A DNA stretch of 64,000 nt, from assembly GCF_000423365.1 (NCBI RefSeq), contig NZ_KE384009.1:62338-126337 (forward strand), written 5' to 3'. Positions 1 through 8,709 of the stretch are shown one piece after another (within the stretch, counting starts at the first letter, position 1; each line of letters begins with the position of its first letter). This DNA comes from Maritalea myrionectae DSM 19524. Lineage in GTDB: Bacteria > Pseudomonadota > Alphaproteobacteria > Rhizobiales > Devosiaceae. The notes below the pieces were generated by a model that ran no database searches, was not told the DNA's origin, and worked only from the letters and a program-made list of their open reading frames with translations. The translations under genes were made by a program, and so were the position numbers.

Positions 1-565
1 GCCGAAAATCGATGGTCACCAAAATGTCTTTGGGGCGCATGCGGAGCAAATATTCAGGCCAGACTTCAGGATCAGACGGCAGGTGAAACACATTGGCGCG
101 GTATTGCCGCAAATGGCGCGACAAATATTGGACAATCGGGTCGCTCATGCGCCCACCAATCAAATACAGGCCGCGCTTGTCGTCCGACAGCAATTGGCAT
201 ACCCGTTCAAATTGGCTGGCCGAAATCATCTCGCACGTGTCGTGCAGCAATTGCTCAGCCCGCTGAAAAAATCCTTGCAAATAGTCGCCTTCGACCTGTC
301 GCCGTGTGGGGTGCAAATCAACGGGTGACTTTTGCCCCTCCTTTAATTCAGCGATCAGCTCTTGTTGAAATTCTTGGAACCCCCCATAGCCCAGCTTATT
401 GACGAAACGCGAAATCGTCGGCGCGGAAACGCTTGTTTTCTCAGCCAAAACCTGGATTGGCGCCAAACCCGCGAACGGATAGTCGGCCATAATCGTGGCG
501 CTGAGCTTGCGCTCATTGGCGGTAAATTCGTCTGATTTTTCCGCAATTTGCACGCGAACCGTCAT
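1..565 (-). CDS. MurR/RpiR family transcriptional regulator (C-terminus beyond left edge)
   Basis: Reading leftward from an ATG at 565-563, with a GGGAGG ribosome site just upstream, gives 188 codons that run off the window. Residues 1-75 match the RpiR winged helix-turn-helix (ending APTISRFVNKLGYGGFQEFQ). Around residues 125-140 a SIS sugar-phosphate-binding domain begins (LYLIGGRMSD), the usual second half of this family. It diverges from the Liv-type transporter operon at 690 across a 124-bp gap and probably controls it; the ligand cannot be read from sequence. The family call is firm. Confidence 0.88.
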   Translation of the reverse strand, partial: MTVRVQIAEKSDEFTANERKLSATIMADYPFAGLAPIQVLAEKTSVSAPTISRFVNKLGYGGFQEFQQELIAELKEGQKSPVDLHPTRRQVEGDYLQGFFQRAEQLLHDTCEMISASQFERVCQLLSDDKRGLYLIGGRMSDPIVQYLSRHLRQYRANVFHLPSDPEVWPEYLLRMRPKDILVTIDFR

Positions 566-630
566 AATTGTCCTCCCAATAGCGCCCATTATCGCAAATG
601 AAAAAAATTCGTCAATTAAAAAATTATGTG

Positions 631-659
631 TTGACTTTGAAAAAGTTTTCTCAAATCCT
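631..659 (+). promoter_or_regulatory. Candidate promoter/operator of the Liv-type operon
   Basis: A TTGACT -35-like hexamer at 631-636 is followed at 639-650 by GAAAAAGTTTTC, a short palindrome with 5-bp arms. RpiR-family operators are often GAAA..TTTC palindromes, so RpiR could occlude this promoter. The -10 element is poor. Position between divergent genes supports a regulatory role; binding is inferred. Confidence 0.4.
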
Positions 660-689
660 AAGGACAACCAACCTGGTGGGGGAGAATAA

Positions 690-2468
690 ATGATCACAGC
701 ACCAAAACGCCATATTGTTTTCGCATCTGCGGCGATTTTCATGGTGATATTGGCCATTGCCGGCCTCGCCAGTTTCGGCTCAGGTGCGCTTGAACGCACA
801 ATGATCGTCTTTTTTGTGTCCCTGATCGGGGTGGCTGGCATTGGCGTTTACAGCGGCAATAGTGGCATTTTGAGCTTTGGCCATGTGGGCTTTATGGGCA
901 TCGGCGCCTATTGTGCATCTTTGCTTACCCTGCCCGTCCCCTTGAAAACGGCAACCCTTCCTAACCTCCCAAGCTGGCTTGCAACCACACAGCTCGACTT
1001 TGTACTGGCAACCCTCATTGCCGTGCTATTTGTTGGTGTGGTTGCGGCCATTATCGGGGCGGCTATCGGTCGGCTTGAAGGGTCAGCCGCGACCATCGCC
1101 ACCCTTGGCCTTTTGATTATTGTGCACGGGGTGACCATTGGCTGGCGCGATGTGACCCGTGGGGCGCAAACCTTTTTTGGTGTACCGCGTGAAACAACGC
1201 TTTGGACGGCGGCCATCGCCTGTGTCATTGCGCTGATCGCCGCACGGCTTTACCGCGATTCAATTTCAGGCTTGCGCTTGCGCGCTGGGCGCGACAATGC
1301 CATCGCCGCCAACGCCGTAGGCATTAATATTCAAAAAGAGCGCCTTGTATCTTTCATCGTCAGTGCCATGATCATGGCCTTGGCCGGGGCGTTGCTGGCC
1401 CACTTTCTTGGGGCCTTCAGCCCGAAAAAATTCTATTTCACAGACACGTTCTTCTTGTTGTCGATGTTGATTGTGGGCGGCATGTCCACTGTCACAGGCG
1501 CCTTCACGGGGGCGGTCGTGATCACATTGATCACGGAAATATTGCGCCGATTTGAAAGTGGCTTCACCCTGTTCGGGTTTGAAATGCCCACCATTTTCGG
1601 CACCACCCAAATCGGCATTGGCTTGATCATCCTGTTCGCCATGTTCCGCAAGGCCAATGGTTTGGCCGGCCTTAAAGAATGGGAAGAACGCCTGTTCGAC
1701 CGCGAAATCTCACCCCAGAATGCTCCCACGGCATCTCAGCCGATTGAAGAGCACACCGAACTGCAAGCAAGTGGACTGGTTATGCAGTTCGGTGGTCTAA
1801 CTGCGGTGAATGATGTGTCATTCACGCTGAAACCGGGTGAAATTTTTGGCCTGATTGGCCCCAACGGTTCGGGCAAAACCACGGTGATGAACATGCTGTC
1901 TTGTGTGCTCAAACCAACAGTGGGCAGCGTTAAGTTGGGTGACACAGAATTGATCGGGCGCAAATCCAATGAGGTCGCCAATTTTGGCATCGCCCGCACC
2001 TTCCAAAATATCCGCCTGTTCCCGGATTTGACAGTTTATCAAAATGTGCATGTGGCCGCGCTCTCGACCCGCCAGGGCAAAAACGCAGAGGCACGCACTT
2101 ACGCCGCGCTGCATCGGTTGGGTCTTTTGGATCGCGCGGATGAAGATTCCGGTACGCTTTCCTATGGCGATCAACGCCGGGTGGAAATTGCCCGCGCCCT
2201 CGCCTGCGAACCAACCTTGCTGTTTTTGGATGAACCCGCCGCGGGCATGAACCGCGAAGAAACAGATGATCTGATGGAAACGCTGCGCAAGCTTTGCGCG
2301 GAGTTAGGCATCGGCATCCTGATCGTCGATCACGATCTAAAACTGATCAATGAACTTTGTGACCGCGTCGCGGTCTTAAACGAAGGCAAAATGATTGCTG
2401 AGGGGACACCTGAAGAAGTCCGAAATAACCCGGCTGTTGTGGAAGCCTATTTGGGGCGGTCAGCCTAG
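690..2468 (+). CDS. Fused Liv-type ABC transporter permease and ATPase (LivM-LivG)
   Basis: One 592-residue chain combines two usual subunits of a branched-chain amino acid/amide ABC importer. Residues 1 to about 330 are a LivM-like inner-membrane permease with about 9-10 hydrophobic segments. Residues about 350-592 are a LivG-like ATPase with Walker A GPNGSGKT near 389-396, signature LSYGDQRR near 490, Walker B LLFLDEP and switch VDHD. The start follows GGGGGAG by 6 bases. It is the first gene of an operon continuing with the binding protein, LivF and LivH. LivM and LivG are normally separate; no stop or shift is visible at the junction, so the fusion appears real. The substrate is uncertain, since Liv-type systems also carry amides and urea. 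Confidence 0.9.
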   Translation: MITAPKRHIVFASAAIFMVILAIAGLASFGSGALERTMIVFFVSLIGVAGIGVYSGNSGILSFGHVGFMGIGAYCASLLTLPVPLKTATLPNLPSWLATTQLDFVLATLIAVLFVGVVAAIIGAAIGRLEGSAATIATLGLLIIVHGVTIGWRDVTRGAQTFFGVPRETTLWTAAIACVIALIAARLYRDSISGLRLRAGRDNAIAANAVGINIQKERLVSFIVSAMIMALAGALLAHFLGAFSPKKFYFTDTFFLLSMLIVGGMSTVTGAFTGAVVITLITEILRRFESGFTLFGFEMPTIFGTTQIGIGLIILFAMFRKANGLAGLKEWEERLFDREISPQNAPTASQPIEEHTELQASGLVMQFGGLTAVNDVSFTLKPGEIFGLIGPNGSGKTTVMNMLSCVLKPTVGSVKLGDTELIGRKSNEVANFGIARTFQNIRLFPDLTVYQNVHVAALSTRQGKNAEARTYAALHRLGLLDRADEDSGTLSYGDQRRVEIARALACEPTLLFLDEPAAGMNREETDDLMETLRKLCAELGIGILIVDHDLKLINELCDRVAVLNEGKMIAEGTPEEVRNNPAVVEAYLGRSA

Positions 2469-2496
2469 CTGATCCGCCATAAAAGGAGAGGAAGAC

Positions 2497-3654
2497 ATGA
2501 AAAAAACTTTGCTGATGAGCAGCATGTTGGCCATGGCCGTAACCGGCAGCGCCCATGCTGAAACGCTTAAAGTGGGCGTCGCCACCGCGCAAACAGGCGC
2601 CTTGGCGCACTATGACGGCCCGGTTGTTGAAGGCTTGCGAATGGGCGTTGATGAAATCAACGCAGCAGGCGGCATTGGTGGCACGCTCAAAATTGAGTTG
2701 GTGGAAAAGGATGTGCGGTCGGACGCTGCACAAACCGCCATTGCCACCCAAGAGCTGGTTGATGCTGGCGTCAAAGTATTGATCCTGCCCTGTGATGCGG
2801 ACCCATCATTGGCAGCCATTTCAATTGTGGGCAGCGCGCAAGTGCCGGCCATTTCAACCTGTGCATCATCGCCAACTCTGCCGATGATCGGCGGCGACTA
2901 TATGTTTGCCAACTTCCCAGGCGACAATGTGCAAGCCACCGTGTCTGCGCAATGGGCCTATGACCAAGGGATGGAAACGGCTTATATCGTTTATTCGCCA
3001 GATACCCAATATACATCCATGCCGCTCTACTTCGCGGATGTGATGGAAACATTGGGCGGTGAAGTTGTGGGCAAAGACACCTACACACTTGGCCAGCAGG
3101 ACTTTTCTGCGATTTCCACCCGCATTGCCAATATGGACCCACAGCCGGATGTGGTGATGACATCTGCTTACGAGCCAGATTTCCCATCCTTCATCAAAGC
3201 CCTGCGTGCAGCGGGTGTGACCAGTCAGGTGATTGGCTCTGACGGCATCGATAGCCCAACCACGTTCTCAATTGGGCCAGCAGCAGATCGCTTGGTGTTC
3301 ACCACCGCAGGTCACCCAACTGAAAACAGCCCGATGGCTGAGTTCAACGCCAAATATAAAGAAACCTATGGCGAAGAGTCACAAACCGTGTTCAACGCGA
3401 TTGGTTATGATTTGGCGAAAGTGATTGAGGCGGCAAGCCTTGCAGCCGGTCCAGATGCCAACTCGCAAGAATTGCGCGATGCGATTGCCAATTTGGAAAA
3501 TGTGCAGGGCGCGACAAGCCTGATCACCTACAAAGGCACCAACGGTATGCCTGTGCGTGAAGTCACATTGATCGGGGTTATGGATGGCGAGCGCCAGCTG
3601 ATTGGTCAGCCTTCACCTAACCCAGACATCATTCCTGCGCCTCGGATGCAGTAG
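2497..3654 (+). CDS. Liv-type ABC transporter substrate-binding protein
   Basis: This is a 385-residue periplasmic type I binding protein of the LivJ/LivK (amino acid/amide) family. A Sec signal peptide covers about residues 1-21, ending AHA. The mature part starts LKVGVATAQTGALAHYDGPVVEG, typical of the family, and contains the expected IELVEKD and ILPCDADPS strands. An AGGAGAGG ribosome site precedes the ATG. It sits between the permease-ATPase fusion and the second ATPase. It should bring the solute to the fused permease and LivH. The ligand is unknown; the downstream deformylase and amidohydrolase suggest an amide- or formyl-bearing compound. Confidence 0.9.
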   Translation: MKKTLLMSSMLAMAVTGSAHAETLKVGVATAQTGALAHYDGPVVEGLRMGVDEINAAGGIGGTLKIELVEKDVRSDAAQTAIATQELVDAGVKVLILPCDADPSLAAISIVGSAQVPAISTCASSPTLPMIGGDYMFANFPGDNVQATVSAQWAYDQGMETAYIVYSPDTQYTSMPLYFADVMETLGGEVVGKDTYTLGQQDFSAISTRIANMDPQPDVVMTSAYEPDFPSFIKALRAAGVTSQVIGSDGIDSPTTFSIGPAADRLVFTTAGHPTENSPMAEFNAKYKETYGEESQTVFNAIGYDLAKVIEAASLAAGPDANSQELRDAIANLENVQGATSLITYKGTNGMPVREVTLIGVMDGERQLIGQPSPNPDIIPAPRMQ

Positions 3655-3673
3655 GGCTTAAGGAGCACTGATC

Positions 3674-4393
3674 ATGGTTCAACCGCTATTAGAAGTCCGT
3701 TCGCTTGATGTGCGCTATGGCGCGGTCCAGGCGGTTGACGGGATCAATTTCGAAGTTGAGCAGGGCGAGATTATTGCCCTGCTCGGCGCCAACGGTGCCG
3801 GTAAATCTTCCACCTTGAATGCCATTGCCGGGCTTGTGCCCACCTTTGGCGGCGAGGTGCAATTTGACGGACAAAATATCACCAATTTGCGGCCCGAAAT
3901 GTTGCCCGGTTTGGGCATGACCTTGTCGCCCGAAGGCCGCCGCGTTTTTGGCACGCTCAGCGTCGCAGAAAACCTGCAAATGGGCGCATTCGGCATGAAG
4001 GACCCGCAAGAAATTGCTGCCGCTTGGGATCGAGTTTATACACTCTTCCCCATTTTGGCGGAACGGCGCGACCAGTTTGCGGGCACGCTTTCAGGCGGAC
4101 AACAGCAAATGCTGGCCGTGGGGCGCGCCTTGATGAGCAACCCGAAAATGTTGCTGTTGGACGAACCGTCCTTGGGGCTCGCACCCAAAATTATCGAACA
4201 GATTTTTGAATTGATCACCACATTGAACCAGCAGGGCGTGACCATTTTGGTGGTGGAGCAAAACGTCTCCATGGCCCTTGAAGTGGCCAACCGTGCCTAT
4301 GTGCTGGCCAATGGTCAGATCGCCACCTCTGGCGACGCCAAAGAATTGGCCGCCAGCAATAATTTGCAAAATGCCTATTTAGGGGGCGCGTAA
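3674..4393 (+). CDS. livF: Liv-type ABC transporter ATP-binding protein (LivF-like)
   Basis: A 239-residue ATPase of normal LivF length. Walker A GANGAGKS lies at 38-45, the signature LSGGQQQMLAVGRAL near 140 and Walker B LLLDEPSLGLAP near 160; the MLPGLGMTLSPEGRRVFGTLSV stretch is typical of LivF. It pairs with the LivG half of the upstream fusion to power import. It starts 19 bp after the binding-protein gene, behind AAGGAG, and is followed one base later by livH. Confidence 0.92.
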   Translation: MVQPLLEVRSLDVRYGAVQAVDGINFEVEQGEIIALLGANGAGKSSTLNAIAGLVPTFGGEVQFDGQNITNLRPEMLPGLGMTLSPEGRRVFGTLSVAENLQMGAFGMKDPQEIAAAWDRVYTLFPILAERRDQFAGTLSGGQQQMLAVGRALMSNPKMLLLDEPSLGLAPKIIEQIFELITTLNQQGVTILVVEQNVSMALEVANRAYVLANGQIATSGDAKELAASNNLQNAYLGGA

Positions 4394-4394
4394 A

Positions 4395-5288
4395 ATGGAA
4401 CTCTTTTTACAACAAACGGTCAATGCCTTCGCCCTTGGCGGCACCTACGCGCTGTTGGCGCTCGGCCTGGCGGTGGTCTTTTCCATTATGGGCCTGATCA
4501 ACTTTGCCCATGGCGAGTTGATGACCATTGCGGGCTATGTGCTCATGTATTGCGGCTTGGCGGGCATCTCATTTGTTTTTGCCGTGCCGCTCGCTCTTCT
4601 CGCCTCCACCTTTGCCGCGGTGTTGATGGAGCGCGTGGCCTTCAGGCCCGTGCGCAACAGTTCGGGGGCGACCATGCTGGTCACCTCGTTTGCCGTGGCG
4701 ATGATTTTGCAGGTGATATTCCAGAACTTCATTTCCGTGCGCTCGCAACCGGTTTTGTTGCCCGAAGCCCTGTCCGGCAGCATCACCATTGGTGGCTTGG
4801 TGATCGGCGTCAATAAATTGGTCGCCATCATTTCAACCGTCATCATGCTGATCTTTTTGGATCGCTTTTTGTCCAAGCAGAAATATGGCATCGCCATGCG
4901 CGCTGCCGCTGAAGACTTTGCGGTTGCCCGGCTTATGGGCATTCGCGCCAACACAGTGATTGCCGGGGCGTTTGCCATTTCCGGCTTGCTAGCTGGGGTG
5001 GCCGCCATCCTATGGGTCAGCCAGCGGGCATCAGTAGATCCGCTTATGGGCTTCACCCCCGTGCTCAAGGCTTTTATCGCCGCCATTTTGGGCGGGTTAG
5101 GCAGCTTGCGCGGCGCAGTAGCGGGCGGATTTTTACTCGGCTTTATCGAGATTTATCTCGCGGCCTTCCTGCCGCCTGCATTGCAAGAATTTAGAGACCC
5201 GATCGGCCTTGGCCTCGTGGTGCTGGTGTTGCTGATGCGCCCCAATGGCCTCTTGCCTGCTGCCTCGTTGAAAGCCGAAAAAGTCTAG
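4395..5288 (+). CDS. livH: Liv-type ABC transporter permease (LivH-like)
   Basis: A 297-residue inner-membrane permease with about eight hydrophobic segments and the LivH signature near the N-terminus (TYALLALGLAVVFSIMGLIN). The cytoplasmic coupling region AAAEDFAVARLMGI lies near 174-188. It forms the translocation pore together with the LivM part of the fused protein. In most operons livH precedes livM; here it is last of the transport genes, after livF, separated from it by a single base. Confidence 0.92.
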   Translation: MELFLQQTVNAFALGGTYALLALGLAVVFSIMGLINFAHGELMTIAGYVLMYCGLAGISFVFAVPLALLASTFAAVLMERVAFRPVRNSSGATMLVTSFAVAMILQVIFQNFISVRSQPVLLPEALSGSITIGGLVIGVNKLVAIISTVIMLIFLDRFLSKQKYGIAMRAAAEDFAVARLMGIRANTVIAGAFAISGLLAGVAAILWVSQRASVDPLMGFTPVLKAFIAAILGGLGSLRGAVAGGFLLGFIEIYLAAFLPPALQEFRDPIGLGLVVLVLLMRPNGLLPAASLKAEKV

Positions 5289-5298
5289 GAGACGCAAA

Positions 5299-6072
5299 AT
5301 GAGTTTGAACAGACATGCTCAGCGTCTTTTGACAGACGCTGACCCGAACCCCATTGACTTTTTTAACCCCGAAGGCGACGCCGATATATTGTTGGTGTGC
5401 GAACATGCGGGGCAAAAAGTGCCGGAAAAGCTGTTTGGCTTGCAGCTCTCCAACAGCGATATGGACAAGCACATCGGCTGGGATATTGGCGCGGCGGCCG
5501 TCACCCGGGAAATGGCGAAATTGCTCAATGCCCCGGCGATCTTGCAACGCTATAGCCGTTTGGTGGTGGATTGCAATCGCCCGCCCGAAGCGCCAGATGC
5601 CATGCCTGAAGTCGCCGACAATATACCGATCCCTGGCAACCAGAATTTAGATCGTACGGCGCGCCAACAGCGCATTGATGAGATTTTTTGGCCCTTTCAC
5701 CATGCGGTCGAAGCAGCCATCCACTCGAAGCGCTTTCGCTTGGTGTTGTCCATTCACAGCTTCACGCCGCAATTGGGCGATGAGGCGCGGCCATGGCCCC
5801 TCGCTTTTCTCTATCGCGGCGATGTGGCAACGCCGACCAAACTGGCCAGCTTTATTCATCAAGAACAACCAGACCTCGCCATTGGCATGAATGAGCCTTA
5901 TCAAATTGATGATGAAAGCGACTGGTTTGTGCCGCAGCACGGCGAAACCAACAATATTCCTCATTCTTTGATTGAAATCCGCAATGATCAAATTGAAGAT
6001 ACTGAGGGGCAAAACCGCTGGGCCATGCAATTGGCCAAGGCCACCACACAATTATTGGAAACAAAACTATGA
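5299..6072 (+). CDS. N-formylglutamate amidohydrolase family protein
   Basis: A 257-residue protein of the FGase family, zinc enzymes that remove a formyl group from N-formylglutamate and related N-formyl amino acids. Family signatures are LLVCEHAGQKVP (about 32-43), SRLVVDCNRP (about 92-101) and SIHSFTP near 152-158; the His and Glu/Asp residues there are likely metal ligands. An AGGAGA ribosome site precedes the start. It follows the transporter by 10 bp and overlaps the next hydrolase by 4 bp, so it belongs to the operon and probably acts on the imported compound. No hut genes lie nearby, so a role in histidine degradation is not supported. Confidence 0.85.
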   Translation: MSLNRHAQRLLTDADPNPIDFFNPEGDADILLVCEHAGQKVPEKLFGLQLSNSDMDKHIGWDIGAAAVTREMAKLLNAPAILQRYSRLVVDCNRPPEAPDAMPEVADNIPIPGNQNLDRTARQQRIDEIFWPFHHAVEAAIHSKRFRLVLSIHSFTPQLGDEARPWPLAFLYRGDVATPTKLASFIHQEQPDLAIGMNEPYQIDDESDWFVPQHGETNNIPHSLIEIRNDQIEDTEGQNRWAMQLAKATTQLLETKL

Positions 6073-6710
6073 CCATCTTGTCACGCAATATTCCCTTGGA
6101 ACCGGCTCAATCAGGGCTTTTGTTTATCGATGTGCAAAACTTTGCGGCCAAACGAAATGGCGGCGAGTTTAAAGATATGAGCGATGATGAGTTTGAAAAA
6201 GAACATGGTTGGTTCTTTGAGCAGATGGAAAGCCATGTTGTGCCCAACATGCAAAAGCTTCAAGCTGGCTTTCGCGCGAAGAACATCGAGGTGCTTTATA
6301 CCACCATTGAAAGCCTGACCCTTGATGGGCGCGACCGTTCGCTTGATTATAAAATCACCGGCTTCAATGTGCCCAAAGGCTCTTGGGACGGCAAAGTGAT
6401 TGACGAATTGGCCCCTACCGACGACGAAATTGTGTTCCCCAAATCTTCGTCTTCAGTGTTTGTGTCCACCCACATTGATTATGTGTTGCGCAATTTGGGC
6501 GTCAAACAATTGGTCATCTCCGGCATCATCACCGATCAATGTGTGGAAAGCGCCATTCGCGATGCGTGCGATTTGGGCTATCTGGTCACGCAGGTGACCG
6601 ACGCGTGCGCCACCTATACGCCAGAGCGTCACACCAACTCGCTCAACACCATCAAAGGCTATTGTCGGCAGGTCACAACAGATGACTTGTTAAAAGAAAT
6701 AGGGGCCTAA
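6069..6710 (+). CDS. Isochorismatase-family cysteine hydrolase
   Basis: A 213-residue cytoplasmic hydrolase of the isochorismatase fold, with the full catalytic triad: Asp21 in LLFIDVQNF, Lys125 in VFPKSSSS and Cys158 in GIITDQCVES. With a Cys nucleophile this group includes amidases such as N-carbamoylsarcosine, biuret, ureidoacrylate, nicotinamide and maleamate hydrolases; the sequence does not decide between them. The ATG overlaps the end of the preceding deformylase gene (ATGA), which implies coupled translation. It is the last gene of the transporter operon. Confidence 0.87.
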   Translation: MTILSRNIPLEPAQSGLLFIDVQNFAAKRNGGEFKDMSDDEFEKEHGWFFEQMESHVVPNMQKLQAGFRAKNIEVLYTTIESLTLDGRDRSLDYKITGFNVPKGSWDGKVIDELAPTDDEIVFPKSSSSVFVSTHIDYVLRNLGVKQLVISGIITDQCVESAIRDACDLGYLVTQVTDACATYTPERHTNSLNTIKGYCRQVTTDDLLKEIGA

Positions 6711-6893
6711 CCGCCCCGACATTTCCCAATTGATTGTGCTTTATCGATTAGGTTTATTGAGGCTTATGGTCTGCTGGGTTAGTATTTGCCCATATTGATT
6801 TGCGGACCACTGCCTCAAGCGGCTGGCTCTGAAATCGATGTCTAGTACTCTTGGGCCGTTCCGGCCCCTATTTTTTGGGAAATTCTGATCGAC

Positions 6894-8594
6894 ATGAATC
6901 AAGCGCCTTCTGAACTTGTGCATGGAATTTATCAATCGCTGGTAGATGGTGGCAGTTGGCCGGAATTGGTGCTTGGGCTGGCCGATCATGTGGACCGCAC
7001 GGCCACCGCCGAACAGATTGCGGCCCAGAATAAGGAATTGCTGGATCATTTTGATCGGGCAGATGTGTTAAACACACAATTGGTCGGCCCGGAAATGGCA
7101 GGTCGGCGGGTGCAGGACACGCTGGGGCAAGCCGGGCCAGATATTCAATTGATAGATGACGACGGCACCGTGGTTTACAACACGGATGGGGCAAGCGGTC
7201 AGCAAGCAACCCAAAATGTGCGTACCCGGTTGGCCCGTTGTGTTGCCAAAAACACGGTCGAGAGTTGGCTGGAAACCACCGACGGTCACCCGCACATCTA
7301 CATTCTAGTGCCCCGCACGCAAACGCAGCAATTGGACATCGCCAGCCCGGCCCATCATGTGTTGCTGTCGCGCGCGGTCGACTTAACCAATGTGGTCCAT
7401 CGATTTGCCGCGCAACATGATTTAAGCGGAGCCGAAACGCAGTTGCTGATCGCTTTTTTGCGCACAACTGATTTGCGGCAGGCGGCGGCGGCGCTCAACA
7501 TCACCTATGAAACCAGCCGCAAATATCTCAAGTCCATCTTCTCCAAATCCGGGCAGAGCTCACAGGCAAAGCTGATCCGCGCCTTGTTGTTGAACCCGCT
7601 CATGCTGTTGCCAACCCCGACACAACCCACCGAGCCGGTGCGCGCCTTGCGGCGCTTTGCGCTGTTGCCCAATGGGCGTACCTATCGTTATTTCACTTTG
7701 GGGCCGGAGTCGGGGCGGCCGATCTTTTATATCGATGGGATCCGCGGCGGCACATTGGATTGCCTCGGTCATTACAATGAGGTGTCGGCCCAGCTTAAAC
7801 AAATGAATTTGCGCTTGATCGCAAACAGCCAAGCCTATTCAACCCGCCCAAAGCCGGGGGCCATCTGGACAGACTTTGCGCAACTTGCAGAGGATGTCGG
7901 GCAGCTTTTTGCAGAATTGGGATTTTCGCAACTTCCCGTCCTGACCCATGGCTATGGTGCGCACACGGCCCTTGGCATCGCACATGCGCGGCCTGACCTG
8001 TTCCCCCATATGATGCTGGTGTCACCCAGCAATCCAGAATTTAAACATAACAATTGGCGCGAGATGGACTTCTCCTACCACCTCATACATGTGGTGGCGC
8101 GCAAATGGCCGCAACTTTTGGAACGGGTTTTGCCGCTCTTATCTCGATCGATGCGCAAAGACATTGATGGGTTTAATGCTAAAACAGCGCGATTGGCGAA
8201 GTGCGCGCACGAGAGAGCCATTTTCACCTGCCCGCTTTTCCTAGAACGGTCGCGGCGCTTGATGGATGTGTTTGATGATGCAGAAATTGAGCACTTCATT
8301 GAAGAAATTAAACTCCACGCCCGACCCAGATTGTTCGATCTTGGTTCCATCCAAACGCCAATCACGCTCTTTCATGGCGAAGAAGACCAACATGCGCCGT
8401 TGGCCGGTGCGCGGCAATTGGCCAGCCAATTGCCAAATGCAACATTGCATGAATTGCCCGGCATGGGACATCACCACATGCTGGCCGAATGGGACTGGAT
8501 GATGCCGCTGGCGCTTGACCCGCCGACGCAGTCTTTCAATCCGCCCCCGGCCTCTCGGCGCGGGTCATTACTGGCGGCACCCAACCCAGAATAG
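6894..8594 (+). CDS. LuxR-type HTH regulator fused to an alpha/beta-hydrolase-like domain
   Basis: A 566-residue three-part protein. Residues 1 to about 165 form an N-terminal domain, possibly PAS-like (IQLIDDDGTVVYNTDG). Residues about 176-235 are a LuxR/GerE helix-turn-helix (LSGAETQLLIAF, AAALNITYETSRKYLKSIF). Residues about 250-550 resemble an alpha/beta hydrolase, with a late Asp (FHGEEDQHAPL) and His (LPGMGHHH). The nucleophile elbow reads THGYGAH (351-357), so the usual GxSxG serine is missing; the domain may sense a ligand rather than catalyse. The ribosome site is weak. It lies directly upstream of two HYR autotransporters and could regulate them (inference). The domain order is unusual because LuxR HTHs are commonly C-terminal. 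Confidence 0.8.
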   Translation: MNQAPSELVHGIYQSLVDGGSWPELVLGLADHVDRTATAEQIAAQNKELLDHFDRADVLNTQLVGPEMAGRRVQDTLGQAGPDIQLIDDDGTVVYNTDGASGQQATQNVRTRLARCVAKNTVESWLETTDGHPHIYILVPRTQTQQLDIASPAHHVLLSRAVDLTNVVHRFAAQHDLSGAETQLLIAFLRTTDLRQAAAALNITYETSRKYLKSIFSKSGQSSQAKLIRALLLNPLMLLPTPTQPTEPVRALRRFALLPNGRTYRYFTLGPESGRPIFYIDGIRGGTLDCLGHYNEVSAQLKQMNLRLIANSQAYSTRPKPGAIWTDFAQLAEDVGQLFAELGFSQLPVLTHGYGAHTALGIAHARPDLFPHMMLVSPSNPEFKHNNWREMDFSYHLIHVVARKWPQLLERVLPLLSRSMRKDIDGFNAKTARLAKCAHERAIFTCPLFLERSRRLMDVFDDAEIEHFIEEIKLHARPRLFDLGSIQTPITLFHGEEDQHAPLAGARQLASQLPNATLHELPGMGHHHMLAEWDWMMPLALDPPTQSFNPPPASRRGSLLAAPNPE

Positions 8595-8608
8595 TTTATT
8601 CGGCAATA

Positions 8609-8657
8609 GGTCCCAAATGGGGATTGTTGGCTTCGGATGGGCATGAAACATCTCATT
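8609..8657 (+). promoter_or_regulatory. Conserved promoter-like box, copy 1
   Basis: A 21-bp block beginning GGTCCCAAATGGGGATT (8609-8629) recurs exactly at 11887-11907. In both copies exactly 15 variable bases follow, then GRAACATCTCATY. Each copy lies about 100-120 bp before an autotransporter gene. The block holds a TCCC-N5-GGGA dyad and a TTGTTG hexamer 17 bp before AACATC, which has -35/-10 geometry. A shared promoter with activator site is the likeliest reading. Confidence 0.55.
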
Positions 8658-8709
8658 CAACGTGCTGGTTTTCGCGCGCAATCAATGCAGCGCCGATTAA
8701 GCAAATTGG

